Shown here: one piece after another, positions 9,013 through 18,754 of the stretch
How positions within the stretch are numbered: the first letter of the stretch is position 1
How the letters are laid out: each line of letters opens with the position of its first letter
Assembly: GCF_003007735.2 (NCBI RefSeq)
Contig: NZ_PXNQ02000010.1
Coordinates: 1 to 64,000, forward strand
Direction: 5' to 3'
Origin: Paracoccus methylarcula
GTDB lineage: Bacteria > Pseudomonadota > Alphaproteobacteria > Rhodobacterales > Rhodobacteraceae
DNA length: 64,000 nt
Position numbers and translations under genes: made by a program
Notes under the pieces: model-generated
Databases searched by the model: none
The model's input: only the letters and a program-made list of their open reading frames with translations
Told to the model about the DNA's origin: nothing

Positions 9013-10089
9013 ATGGGTGCCTATATCCTGCGGCGTTTGCTGCTGATCATCCCCACGCTGATCGGCATCATGCTGGTCAATTTCACGCTGACGCAATTCG
9101 TGCCCGGCGGCCCGATCGAACAGATCGCGGCGCAGGTGCAGGGCGAGGGCGACGTTTTCGCCAATATCTCCGGCGGCAGCAGCGAGACCGGCGGCGAGGA
9201 GCTTTACAAGGGCGCCTATGGCCTGCCGCCCGAATTCATCGCGGAACTGGAAAAGGAATTCGGCTTCGACAAGCCCCCGGTCCAGCGCTTCCTGATGATG
9301 ATGGGCAATTACCTGCGCTTCGATTTCGGGGAAAGCTGGATGCATGGCCGGGACGTGATCGATCTTGTGATCGAGAAACTGCCGGTCTCGATCACGCTCG
9401 GCCTGTGGTCCACATTGCTGGGCTATCTCATCTCGATCCCGCTCGGGATCCGCAAGGCGGTCAGGGACGGGTCGCGCTTCGATAGCTGGACCTCGGGCGT
9501 GATCATCATGGGCTATGCGATCCCGGCCTTCCTGTTCGCCGTGATCCTGATCGTTCTGTTCGCAGGCGGCAGCTATTGGAAGATCTTCCCGCTGCGCGGC
9601 CTGACAAGCGGCGAGGCTATCTTCTCGGAGCTGTCCACCTGGGGCAAGATCAAGGACTATGCCTGGCACGCGGCGCTGCCGGTGATCGCGATCTCGATCT
9701 CGGCCTTCGCGACCCTGACGCTTCTGACCAAGAACAGCTTCCTGGACGAGATCAACAAGCAATATGCCATGACCGCCCGCGCCAAGGGCCTGACCGAGCG
9801 GCGGGTGCTTTACGGGCATGTCTTCCGCAACGCGATGCTGATCGTGATCGCGGGCTTTCCGGCGACCTTTCTGGGCGCGTTTTTCGGATCCTCGATCCTG
9901 ATCGAGAATATCTTCACGCTGGACGGTCTTGGCCTGCTGGGCTTCGAGGCCGCGGTCAGGCGAGACTATCCGCTGATCTTCGGGACGCTCTACGTGTTCG
10001 GCCTTCTCAGTCTGATCGTCGGCATCCTGTCCGACCTGACCTATGTCCTGGTCGATCCCCGGATCGATTTCGAATCGAGGGACGGCTGA
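9013..10089 (+). CDS. yejB: ABC transporter permease YejB
   Basis: Inner-membrane permease of the Yej peptide importer. The 358-residue protein starts with the MGAYILRRLLLIIPTLIGI helix, as in DppB/OppB-type permeases. It carries a YejB-type periplasmic insertion (~residues 40-100) and has the ATPase-coupling EAA loop AMTARAKGLTERRVLYGHV. The C-terminus DLTYVLVDPRIDF is typical of the family. It lies 107 bp after yejA and overlaps yejE by a TGATG junction. Confidence 0.93.
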   Translation: MGAYILRRLLLIIPTLIGIMLVNFTLTQFVPGGPIEQIAAQVQGEGDVFANISGGSSETGGEELYKGAYGLPPEFIAELEKEFGFDKPPVQRFLMMMGNYLRFDFGESWMHGRDVIDLVIEKLPVSITLGLWSTLLGYLISIPLGIRKAVRDGSRFDSWTSGVIIMGYAIPAFLFAVILIVLFAGGSYWKIFPLRGLTSGEAIFSELSTWGKIKDYAWHAALPVIAISISAFATLTLLTKNSFLDEINKQYAMTARAKGLTERRVLYGHVFRNAMLIVIAGFPATFLGAFFGSSILIENIFTLDGLGLLGFEAAVRRDYPLIFGTLYVFGLLSLIVGILSDLTYVLVDPRIDFESRDG

Positions 10090-11192
10090 TGGCAATTTCG
10101 GAACTCAATCGCCGCCGGTTGCGTAATTTCCGGCGCAATGGCCGGGCCTTCTGGTCGCTGGTGATCTTCTCGGTGCTGTTCGTCGTCGCGATGTGTGCCG
10201 AGTTCGTCGCCAATGACCGGCCCATCGTGGTGAGCTACCGGGGCGATCTGTATTGGCCGGTGACACAATTTTACCCCGAAAGCGCCTTTGGCAGCGATTT
10301 CCAGACCGAGGCGATCTATAGCGACCCTGCGGTGCAATGCCTGATCGTGACCGGCGGGCGCGAGGCCTGCTGGGACGAGCCCGAGGAACTGATCGCATCG
10401 GTGAAGAACGGCACCAGCGACATTCCCAAGGCCGAGCAGGGCTGGATGATCTGGCCACCGATTCCATATCACTACCGGACGATCAACGATGTCGGCACCG
10501 TGCCGAGTGCACCGGACGGGGATCACCTGCTTGGCACCGATGACACGTCGCGCGATGTGTTGGCGCGGGTGATCTATGGGTTCCGGACCTCGATCCTGTT
10601 CACGCTGATCGTGACCGTGATCGCCTCGACCCTCGGTATCGCGGCCGGGGCCATACAGGGCTATTTCGGTGGCCGCACCGACCTGATCTTTCAGCGGTTG
10701 CTGGAGATATGGGCCTCGACGCCGGGACTTTACGTCATCATCATCCTGTTCGCGATCCTCGGGCGAAGTTTCTGGCTGCTGGTCTTCGTCACCATCATCT
10801 TCGGCTGGCCCGCGCTGGTCGGCGTCGTGCGGGCCGAATTCCTGCGTGCCCGGAACTTCGAATATGTGCGCGCGGCAAGAGCGCTTGGCGTTTCCGACCG
10901 CAAGATCATGTTCCGCCATATCCTGCCCAATGCCATGGTCGCCACGCTGACCATGCTCCCCTTTGTCGTGACCGGCACGATCAGCGGTCTTGCCGCGCTG
11001 GATTACCTGGGTTACGGGCTGCCCGCCTCGGCGCCCTCGCTCGGGGAACTGGCGCTACAGGCCAAGCAGAACCTGCAGGCGCCGTGGCTGGCATTCACCG
11101 CCTTTTTCACCTTCACAATCATGCTGTCGCTCCTCGTCTTCGTCTTCGAGGGCGTGCGGGATGCGTTCGATCCCCGGAAGACCTTCAAATGA
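10089..11192 (+). CDS. yejE: ABC transporter permease YejE
   Basis: Second inner-membrane permease of the Yej system, 367 residues. The N-terminal helix RAFWSLVIFSVLFVVAMCAE leads into a large periplasmic region (~residues 45-160) containing WPPIPYHYRTIND and LLGTDDTSRDVLARVIYGFR, characteristic of YejE. The coupling loop is FEYVRAARALGVSDRKIMFRHILPNA, split here for length. The protein ends [15 protein letters not shown]. Start and stop overlap yejB and yejF, so translation of the three is probably coupled. Confidence 0.93.
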   Translation: MAISELNRRRLRNFRRNGRAFWSLVIFSVLFVVAMCAEFVANDRPIVVSYRGDLYWPVTQFYPESAFGSDFQTEAIYSDPAVQCLIVTGGREACWDEPEELIASVKNGTSDIPKAEQGWMIWPPIPYHYRTINDVGTVPSAPDGDHLLGTDDTSRDVLARVIYGFRTSILFTLIVTVIASTLGIAAGAIQGYFGGRTDLIFQRLLEIWASTPGLYVIIILFAILGRSFWLLVFVTIIFGWPALVGVVRAEFLRARNFEYVRAARALGVSDRKIMFRHILPNAMVATLTMLPFVVTGTISGLAALDYLGYGLPASAPSLGELALQAKQNLQAPWLAFTAFFTFTIMLSLLVFVFEGVRDAFDPRKTFK

Positions 11193-12837
11193 GTGCCGCC
11201 ACGGAAACCCTCTCGTCCCCTGCGCAATCCACGGCGCATCCACCGGATGCGGTGCTGAGCGTGCGCGACCTGCGCATCGGCTTTCGGCAAGAGGGGCAGC
11301 TCGTGCCTGCCGTGAAGGGCGTCAGCTTTCACATAAAGCGGGGCGAAACGGTGGCTCTGGTCGGCGAATCCGGCTCGGGCAAGTCGGTGACGGCGCTGTC
11401 CACGGTGCGGCTTCTGGGGCATGCGGCAGAGGTTGAGGGTTCCGTCAACTATGCCGGACGCGAATTGATCGATGCCCCGGACAAGGTTCTGCGTGATATC
11501 CGGGGCAACGATATCAGCTTCATCTTCCAGGAGCCGATGACCTCGCTGAACCCGTTGCACACGTTGGAAAAACAGCTTTCCGAAAGTGTCAGGCTGCATC
11601 AGGGACTGACCGGCGCCAAGGCGCGGGCGCGGGTGGTGGAACTGCTGAACCGCGTCGGCATCCGCGATCCCGAAACGCGGCTGGCCGATTATCCGCATCA
11701 GCTTTCGGGCGGGCAGAGGCAGCGGGTGATGATCGCCATGGCACTGGCCAATGGTCCCGATCTGCTCATCGCCGACGAGCCGACGACGGCATTGGACGTG
11801 ACCATCCAGGCCCAGATCCTCGATCTGCTGGCCGAGCTGAAGGAGGCAGAGGGCCTCAGCCTGCTTTTCATCAGCCACGACCTTGGCATCGTGCGCCGCA
11901 TTGCCGACCGGGTTTGCGTGATGAAGGATGGGCTGATCGTCGAGCAGGGCCCGGTCGAGTCGATCTTTGCTGATCCGCAGCATGATTATACCAAGAAGCT
12001 GCTGGCAGCCGAGCCCGTCGGTGTCGCCGATCCGGTCGCAAGCGATGCGCAGGTAATGGCCGAGACGAAGGATCTGAAGGTCTGGTTCCCGATCCAGCGC
12101 GGCTTGCTGCGCCGCACCGTGGGGCATGTGAAGGCCGTGAACGGCGCGACGCTGACGGTCCGCTCGGGCGAGACCCTGGGCGTGGTCGGCGAATCGGGCA
12201 GCGGCAAGACAACGCTGGCGCTGGCCATCATGCGGCTGATCGAAAGCGATGGCCCGATCCTGTTCATGGGGCGGGACATCGCGCTTGGGACGGCAGGCGA
12301 CTCCGGCCCTTGCGCCGCGATATGCAGATCGTCTTTCAGGATCCCTTCGGCAGCCTCTCGCCGCGCATGACAATCGAGCAGATCATCGCCGAGGGGTTGG
12401 GTGTGCACGGGGTGGAACCGGGCCGCAACCGCCGCGAGATGGTCTCCGAGATCATGGTCGAGGTGGGGCTGAACCCCGAGACGATGCACCGTTATCCGCA
12501 TGAATTCAGCGGCGGACAACGGCAACGTATCGCCATCGCGCGCGCGATGATCTTGCGGCCCAAGCTGGTGGTGCTGGATGAGCCGACATCGGCACTGGAC
12601 ATGACGGTGCAGGTCCAGATCGTGGATCTGCTGCGCGGATTGCAGCAGAAATACGGGCTTGCCTTCCTGTTCATCAGCCACGACCTGCGGGTGGTGCGCG
12701 CCATGTCGCACCAGATCATGGTGATGCGCGCCGGAGAGGTGATCGAACAGGGCAGCGCCAGCGATATTTTCGAGCGCCCGAAAAGCGATTATACCCGGAC
12801 CCTGTTGAAAGCCGCCTTTCCAGACCGAGATCCATGA
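11189..12837 (+). CDS. yejF: ABC transporter ATP-binding protein YejF, two nucleotide-binding domains (frameshifted)
   Basis: Powers the Yej importer. Domain 1 has Walker [12 protein letters not shown], signature [10 protein letters not shown] and Walker [13 protein letters not shown]. Domain 2 has Walker [12 protein letters not shown], then [14 protein letters not shown] and [11 protein letters not shown]. The frame is lost near 12285-12295 inside domain 2: GRDIALG in one frame resumes as [16 protein letters not shown] in another, as if one base had been lost in a G-rich run. All motifs survive on both sides and the joined length (~550) is normal for YejF. It overlaps yejE and the downstream glycosyltransferase by 4 bp each. 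Confidence 0.85.
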
Positions 12838-14057
12838 AGATATTGTTCGTTCACCAGAATTTTCCCGGCCAGTTTCCCCATCTCGCCCCCGCGCTGGTCA
12901 ATCGCGGGCACGAGGTCCTGGCGTTGACGGATGTCAACAACAAGAATTCTTCACCGGTCAACACGGTCTGCTACAAGGAGCCGAAGCAGATCGAGAGCGA
13001 CGGCATCCTGGGGCGAAGCTATTCCATCCATGCCGAACGGGGCCTGATGGCTGCGCGCGGGGCGCGGGCGCTGCGCGACGATCACGGCTTTGTTCCCGAT
13101 GTCATCATCGGGCATTCGGGCTGGGGCGAGACGCTGTTCCTGCGCGAGATCTGGCCCGAGGCGAAATTGCTGATCTATGCCGAGCTGATGTATCGCACCC
13201 ACGGGGCGGATGTCGGTTTCGATCCTGAACTGGCGCCGGACAGCCTGGAGGCGCGTTTCATGACCGTGGCGCGCTCGGCGCATCTGATACAGGGTATCGT
13301 GCAGGCGGATGCCGCCATCGCGCCCACGCAATACCAGGCTGACAGCTTTCCGCCCGAATTGCGACAGAAGATCACCGTCATCCATGACGGCATCAATACG
13401 CAGCGCGCCCGCCCCGATCCCGATGCACGCCTGACATTGCCGAATGGCAGGGAGTTGAAGGCCGGGGACGAGGTGCTCAGCTATGTCTCGCGCTCGCTGG
13501 AACCCTATCGCGGTTTCCACGTCTTCATGCGTGCCCTGCCCGAAGTGCTGGCCGCCCGCCCCGAGGCGCAGGTGGTGCTGGTCGGCGGTGACGGGGTCAG
13601 CTATGGCAAGGCGCCGGGGGATGGGAAAAACTGGAAAGAGGTGATGCTGGCCGAACTGGGCGACCGGCTTGACCTCGATCGGGTGCATTTCGTCGGGCGG
13701 GTGCCTTACGGGCAATACATGTCCCTGATCCAGCTCGCCCGGGTGCATTGCTACCTGACCTATCCTTTCGTGCTGTCATGGTCGCTGACCGAGGCGATGT
13801 CGGCCGGGGCCTATATCGTCGCCTCGGATACCGATCCCGTGCGCGAACTGATCCGCGACGGCGAGAACGGGCGGCTGGTGCCGTTCTTCGATGTGCCGGC
13901 GCTGTCCTCGGCCCTGATCCACGGGCTGAAGGGCGATCCCGAGGCCGAAGCCCTGCGCAGCGCGGCTCGGCAGACGATCCGCGACGGCTATGATCTGCAG
14001 CTTCAAAGCTTGCCGCGGCAAATCGAGTGGGTGGAAAGCTTTGATCCGATGCGCTAA
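12834..14057 (+). CDS. Glycosyltransferase family 4
   Basis: A 407-residue cytoplasmic glycosyltransferase of the GT-B fold. The N-terminal domain opens [20 protein letters not shown] and contains [17 protein letters not shown], matching the Glyco_trans_4-like N-terminal family. The C-terminal nucleotide-sugar domain includes [30 protein letters not shown] and the donor-site segment [18 protein letters not shown]. Donor and acceptor cannot be told. The start codon overlaps the yejF stop (ATGA), so it is translationally coupled to a peptide importer, an unexpected partnership. Confidence 0.85.
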   Translation: MKILFVHQNFPGQFPHLAPALVNRGHEVLALTDVNNKNSSPVNTVCYKEPKQIESDGILGRSYSIHAERGLMAARGARALRDDHGFVPDVIIGHSGWGETLFLREIWPEAKLLIYAELMYRTHGADVGFDPELAPDSLEARFMTVARSAHLIQGIVQADAAIAPTQYQADSFPPELRQKITVIHDGINTQRARPDPDARLTLPNGRELKAGDEVLSYVSRSLEPYRGFHVFMRALPEVLAARPEAQVVLVGGDGVSYGKAPGDGKNWKEVMLAELGDRLDLDRVHFVGRVPYGQYMSLIQLARVHCYLTYPFVLSWSLTEAMSAGAYIVASDTDPVRELIRDGENGRLVPFFDVPALSSALIHGLKGDPEAEALRSAARQTIRDGYDLQLQSLPRQIEWVESFDPMR

Positions 14058-14086
14058 ACCCTGCCGGCTGGCAGATGAGGCAAATC

Positions 14087-15469
14087 ATGGTCGAGATCAG
14101 GTTGACGAATACCCGCACGCGGAAGAAGGAAATCTTCACGCCGCTGGATGACCGGAATATCCGTCTCTATCTCTGCGGGCCGACGGTTTATGACCGGGCG
14201 CATCTGGGTAATGCGCGGCCGGTGCTGGTCTTTGACGTGCTGGTGCGGCTGCTGCGCCACGTCCATGGCGCGGGCCATGTGACCTATGTGCGCAACTTCA
14301 CCGATGTCGAGGACAAGATCAACGACCGCGCCGCGGCGACTGGCCGAACCATCCATGACATCACCGAAGAGACGATTGGCTGGTATCACGACGACATGGA
14401 CGCGCTTGGCGCCGACCGTCCGGATCACGAGCCGCGCGCGACCGATTATATCACGCAGATGGTCGCGATGATCGAAACCCTGATCTCGCGCTGCCACGCC
14501 TATGTGGCCGAGGGGCATGTGCTGTTCGACGTGCGCTCCTTTCCTGAATACGGGCGGCTGTCCGGACGCTCGGTCGATGACATGATTGCGGGCGCGCGGG
14601 TTGAGGTGGCGCCCTTCAAGCGCGACCCGATGGATTTCGTGCTGTGGAAACCGTCGGATGCCGATACGCCGGGTTGGGACAGCCCCTGGGGTCGCGGTCG
14701 TCCGGGCTGGCATATCGAATGCTCGGCCATGTCGGCGGCGCTGCTGGGGCCGTCATTTGACATTCATGGCGGCGGCATCGACCTGCAATTCCCGCATCAC
14801 GAGAACGAGGTCGCGCAAAGCTGCTGCGCCCATCCCGATGGCGATTTCGCGCGTGTCTGGCTGCATAACGAGATGCTGCAGGTCGAGGGCAAGAAGATGT
14901 CCAAGTCCCTGGGCAATTTCTTTACCGTGCGCGACCTGCTGGATCGTGGCGTGCCGGGCGAGGTGATCCGCTTCGTCATGCTCTCGACCCATTACCGCAA
15001 GCCGATGGACTGGACCGAGACCAAGGCGCAAGAGGCCGAAGCGGTGCTTCGGCGGTGGCGTGGGCTTGTCGCGGATGTCGAACCCGCGTCAAGCCCCGCA
15101 CCCGCCGTCATCGATGCGCTTGCCGATGATCTCAACACGGCGGGCGCCATCGCGGTTCTGCACGAACTGGCCGGGCAGGGGGATGGGCCTGCACTGCTCG
15201 CCTCGGCCCGCATGCTGGGGCTGTTGCTGCCGCAGATGGGAGCATGGGCCGAGGCGGGCGAGGATGCGGCGGATCTGATCGAGGCGCTGCTGGCCGCGCG
15301 GGCCGAGGCCCGCAAGGCGCGTGATTTCGGGCGGGCCGATGCGATCCGCGACGGTTTCAAGGCGGCGGGGGTCGAGGTCAAGGATACGGCGCAAGGCGCG
15401 GAATGGTCGCTGACGACTGGCTATGACGCGGCGAAATTGTCCGAGCTTGCCCGTTCGGTCGGCGCGTGA
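14087..15469 (+). CDS. cysS: Cysteine--tRNA ligase
   Basis: It charges tRNA-Cys. The 460-residue protein has Zn ligand C30 in YLCGPTVYD, the HIGH-class signature as HLGN (residues 39-42), further Zn-site segments HIECSAM and HHENEVAQS, and KMSKSLGN. The start at 14087 gives [10 protein letters not shown] and has ATGAGG five bases upstream. An ATG at 14075 lacks this support. The stop overlaps the next gene's GTG. Confidence 0.96.
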   Translation: MVEIRLTNTRTRKKEIFTPLDDRNIRLYLCGPTVYDRAHLGNARPVLVFDVLVRLLRHVHGAGHVTYVRNFTDVEDKINDRAAATGRTIHDITEETIGWYHDDMDALGADRPDHEPRATDYITQMVAMIETLISRCHAYVAEGHVLFDVRSFPEYGRLSGRSVDDMIAGARVEVAPFKRDPMDFVLWKPSDADTPGWDSPWGRGRPGWHIECSAMSAALLGPSFDIHGGGIDLQFPHHENEVAQSCCAHPDGDFARVWLHNEMLQVEGKKMSKSLGNFFTVRDLLDRGVPGEVIRFVMLSTHYRKPMDWTETKAQEAEAVLRRWRGLVADVEPASSPAPAVIDALADDLNTAGAIAVLHELAGQGDGPALLASARMLGLLLPQMGAWAEAGEDAADLIEALLAARAEARKARDFGRADAIRDGFKAAGVEVKDTAQGAEWSLTTGYDAAKLSELARSVGA

Positions 15470-16236
15470 CACTGGAAGCCTGCACCGAGACCCTGCGCGA
15501 GCACGATCCCGACCGTTTCGGGGCGGTGTTGACGGCCGCGCCGGAAAATCGTCCCGCGTTGATCACGCTTTACGCGCTGAACCTCGAAATCGCCCGGGCG
15601 CCGTTCCAATCCGCCGAACCGATGCTGGCAGAGATGCGCCTGCAATGGTGGATCGACCGGCTGGCCGAGATGGGGGATGGCACCGCTCCGCCCCTGCATG
15701 ACGTGTTGACGCCGCTTTGGGATGCTTGGGGGGCGCGCGCGGGCGACCTGGCCGCATTGGCCGAGGCGCGGCGGCGGGATTGCGAACGGCAGGCTTTTTC
15801 GTCGCCGGCGCAGGTCGTCAGTTATGTCGAAGCGACGGCGGGGGCGCTGATGTGGCAGGCTGCTTCGTGGCTCGGGGTGCCGGAAAGCGCCCGTGGGATC
15901 GTGGCCGATCAGGCGCTCGGGGCTGGGCTGGCCGCATGGCTGCGGGCTTTGCCGCAATTGCAGCCATTGGGCTTGGGCCTTGCCGGAGCGCAAGAGAGCG
16001 ATGCGCGGGAGCTGGCAGGGTTGGGCCGCGAGGCGCTGCGCCGGGCGGCGCGTGGCCGCCGCGCCATCCCGAAATCGGCGGCGGCGGCGCTTTATGCCGG
16101 TCCTCGCGCATGCATGTTCCTGACCGAGATTGCCGACGGCAAGATTAATTGTTTTAGTGATACGGTTGAAATAACGCCATTTCAGCGCCGCGCATCACTG
16201 GCGTGGTTAGCCTTGACAGGCCGCTGGTGGCGGTGA
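15466..16236 (+). CDS. Squalene/phytoene synthase-like protein
   Basis: A 256-residue all-helical protein of the squalene/phytoene synthase superfamily, recognisable from [28 protein letters not shown] and [14 protein letters not shown]. The two Asp-rich DxxxD motifs needed for prenyl diphosphate chemistry are not visible: the second region reads [18 protein letters not shown]. It may therefore be a non-catalytic member akin to NDUFAF6, a complex I assembly factor, rather than a terpenoid synthase. It starts with GTG overlapping the cysS stop by 4 bp. Confidence 0.75.
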   Translation: MTLEACTETLREHDPDRFGAVLTAAPENRPALITLYALNLEIARAPFQSAEPMLAEMRLQWWIDRLAEMGDGTAPPLHDVLTPLWDAWGARAGDLAALAEARRRDCERQAFSSPAQVVSYVEATAGALMWQAASWLGVPESARGIVADQALGAGLAAWLRALPQLQPLGLGLAGAQESDARELAGLGREALRRAARGRRAIPKSAAAALYAGPRACMFLTEIADGKINCFSDTVEITPFQRRASLAWLALTGRWWR

Positions 16237-16308
16237 AGGGCAAGCCCCAAGGTCCGGCTCTTCATATGGAAAATCGGTGTTCTGCTCTTCACAGTGAAAC
16301 CCTCTGTT

Positions 16309-16403
16309 CCTTCTTCTTCATGCAAATATCCTCGGCGGGGTTGCCGGTTGGGGCGCGACTGGTTTGAGAACCAGCCGGCGGCGGGGCAGACAGCCCACCG
16401 GCC
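16309..16403 (+). repeat. Interspersed terminator-associated repeat, copy 1 (long subtype)
   Basis: The plus strand reads CCTTCTTCTTCATGCAAATA followed by TCC, then a G+C-rich tail ending CAGACAGCCCACCGGCC. It begins 73 bp after the stop of the squalene-synthase-like gene. The tail matches copy 4 closely over ~90 bp. It lies between convergent genes. Confidence 0.75.
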
Positions 16404-16465
16404 ATCACGGAATGCAATCACCAATCCCTTCCGACAATACAGGGCAATCATTCCCCCCGGCTGCA

Positions 16466-16906
16466 TCACCGCATATACTTGATGAACCGTGTCTGCTTCC
16501 CGATCCTGTCATAGAGCAGCCGCGCCGTCGCATTGCTGTCCTCCGTCAGCCAATAGGTCTGCGCCGCCTCATGCCGGTCGGCCTCGGCATAAACCGCCTC
16601 GATCAGCACCCGCCCGACGCCTATGCCGCGGGTATCCGGATCGGCGAAGAGATCCTGCAAGTAGCAGCGCGGGTTCCAGTCCGAACTGGAGGATTGAAAG
16701 AAATAATGCGCGAATCCGCGAATCCGGCCGTCGATCTCGGCTCCGAAACCGAAAGGCTCACCCGTGCCGGCGATCAGCCGGTCCCAGAGCCGCTCCGTCA
16801 CCCGATCCTCGACGCTACGCTTGTAGAACCGGTTATAGCCCTGCCAGAGCGCTTCCCAGTCTTGCCTGTCCTCCGAGGAAAGGCGACGGATGTCGATAGC
16901 TGCCAT
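16466..16906 (-). CDS. GNAT-family N-acetyltransferase
   Basis: A 146-residue acetyl-CoA-dependent acetyltransferase. The core includes the strand CYLQDLFADPDTRGIGVGRV, whose RGIGVG is the acetyl-CoA pyrophosphate loop, followed by AVYAEADRHEAAQTYWLTED and the C-terminal NATARLLYDRIGK. Substrate unknown. It converges on the preceding gene across repeat copy 1. Confidence 0.85.
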   Translation of the reverse strand: MAAIDIRRLSSEDRQDWEALWQGYNRFYKRSVEDRVTERLWDRLIAGTGEPFGFGAEIDGRIRGFAHYFFQSSSSDWNPRCYLQDLFADPDTRGIGVGRVLIEAVYAEADRHEAAQTYWLTEDSNATARLLYDRIGKQTRFIKYMR

Positions 16907-17065
16907 GTCTCCACCACCATGCTCATTGATGCGCTGCCGAGGCTATCCCTGAATGGGCAAAGGCCGCAAGTTGCCTCATATCATTCACAAACCCCCTTTC
17001 CATCCCGGCATCCATGTGGAAGGAATTGGAGCAAGACCCCGAACGGGCGCAACAGGGACGGCGCA

Positions 17066-17938
17066 ATGGCGAAACGCGGATCGAATGCCGAAGCGAGACA
17101 GGGCTTGACCCTGATCGCGCCGCCGTTCCTTTATGCATTGGCGATCCTGGCCGTGCCGATCCTGACGATCCTCGGTTACAGCTTCCTGACCGATGGCTAT
17201 CTTGAGGTCGTCCGCGACTTCACGCTCGACAATTACCGGCAGGTCTGGACCGATCCGATCGTGCGCACCATCATGCTGCGCTCGCTGATGGTCTCGGCTC
17301 TGGTGACGCTGGTCACGGTCGTGCTGGCCTTTCCCGTCGCCTATTATGTCAGCTTCATGGTCCGGCCCGAGCGCAAATCCATGTGGCTGTTCCTGATCAC
17401 CATTCCCTTCTGGACCAGCTACCTGATCCGGGTGTTCCTGTGGAAGGTGATCCTTGGCTATAACGGCGTCATCAACTCGTCGCTGACCGGTCTCGGCATC
17501 ATCGACGAGCCGCTGACCTTCATCCTCTATAACGTCAATTCCATCGTGCTGACGCTGGCCCATGCCTATGCGCCCTTCGCGATTCTGCCGATCTTCGTGG
17601 CGCTGGAGAAGATCGACCGCTCGCTGCTGGAGGCGGGCAGGGACCTGGGCGAGAACCGGCTGATGACATTCTGGCGGGTGACGCTGCCGCTGGCGATGCC
17701 GGGGGTGATCGCGGCGGTGCTGATCGTCTTCATCCCGACCATCGGCGATTACGTGACGCCCGAACTGATCGGCGGCGGCAAGATCCCGATGATCGCCAAC
17801 CTGATACAGGTGCAGATGCTGGCGCTGGACAACCGGCCGCTCGGCTCGGCGCTGGCGGTGACGGCGATGCTGGTCGTGGCGGTGGTCAGCCTGCTGTTCC
17901 TGGCGCTGAACCGCCGGTTCCTGAAGGTGAAGCAATGA
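17066..17938 (+). CDS. ABC transporter permease, spermidine/putrescine PotB type
   Basis: Inner-membrane permease, 290 residues, with about six helices (LIAPPFLYALAILAVPILTI, VTVVLAFPVAYYVSFMV, WLFLITIPFWTSYLIRVFLW). The coupling loop is SLLEAGRDLGENRLMTFWRV. The pattern LLEAGRDLGE...PLAMPGV is typical of PotB-type polyamine importers. It overlaps the second permease by 4 bp. Several frames upstream read in-phase, but the ATG giving MAKRGSNAEARQGL is the sensible start. No binding-protein gene precedes it. Confidence 0.88.
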   Translation: MAKRGSNAEARQGLTLIAPPFLYALAILAVPILTILGYSFLTDGYLEVVRDFTLDNYRQVWTDPIVRTIMLRSLMVSALVTLVTVVLAFPVAYYVSFMVRPERKSMWLFLITIPFWTSYLIRVFLWKVILGYNGVINSSLTGLGIIDEPLTFILYNVNSIVLTLAHAYAPFAILPIFVALEKIDRSLLEAGRDLGENRLMTFWRVTLPLAMPGVIAAVLIVFIPTIGDYVTPELIGGGKIPMIANLIQVQMLALDNRPLGSALAVTAMLVVAVVSLLFLALNRRFLKVKQ

Positions 17939-18754
17939 GCGCGGGGCGGTTCCGTGGCGGCGGGCTGCGTGCCTATACGCTGCTTTACCTGCTGTTTCTT
18001 TACGCGCCGATCCTGCTGCTGCCGCTGTTTGCCTTCAATTCCGGCACGATCATCGCCTTTCCGCTGAAGGGCTTTACCACCGACTGGTTCGTGCAGATGT
18101 GGGGCAATGCGACGCTGCGCCGGGCGCTGACGAATTCGCTGACCATCGCCGTGTCGGCCTCGGTGCTGGCGACCTGTTTCGGTGTTTTCGCCGCCCGCGC
18201 CTCCACCCGCTACGCCTTTCCGGGCAAGACCGGCATCATCGGATTCATCATGCTGCCCATGGTCCTGCCCGAGATCATCGTCGCCATGTCCCTGTTGGTG
18301 GTGCTGCTGGGCACCGGCGTGGAACTGTCGATCCTGACGGTGATCATCGGTCATACGCTGATCTGCATGCTACGGGATCGCCATCCTCTCCACCGCCTTT
18401 TCCAGCCTCGACCGATCGCTGGAAGAGGCGGCCTATGACCTGGGCGAGACGAAATGGAGCGCCTTCCGCCTGATTACCCTGCCGCTGGTGATGCCGGGGA
18501 TCATCTCATCGCTGCTGATCTCCTTCACCATCAGCCTGGACGAATTCATCATCGCCTTCTTCCTGGCGGGGAACGAGCCGACATTGCCGACCTATATCTT
18601 CAGCCAGCTGCGTTTCCCTAAGCAGATCCCGATGATCATGGCGCTTGGCACCGTGCTGGTGGCGCTGTCGATCATCCTGCTGGCGATCGGCGAATATTTC
18701 CGCCGCCGGGGGATTGCCCGGATGGGCGGCAAGGATAGCGGAGGCTTTCTGTGA
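17935..18754 (+). CDS. ABC transporter permease, spermidine/putrescine PotC type (frameshifted)
   Basis: Second permease of the polyamine-type importer. Helices LYLLFLYAPILLLPLFAFNS and IIGFIMLPMVLPEIIVAMSL are clear, and the coupling loop SLEEAAYDLGETKWSAFRL follows. The frame breaks near 18370: HTLICM should continue as YGIAILSTAFSSLDR in another frame, which needs either two bases missing (for a normal MPYG reading) or one extra base. The rest of the protein stays conserved up to the end, so the break may be a sequence error. It overlaps the ATPase GTG by 4 bp. Confidence 0.83.
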
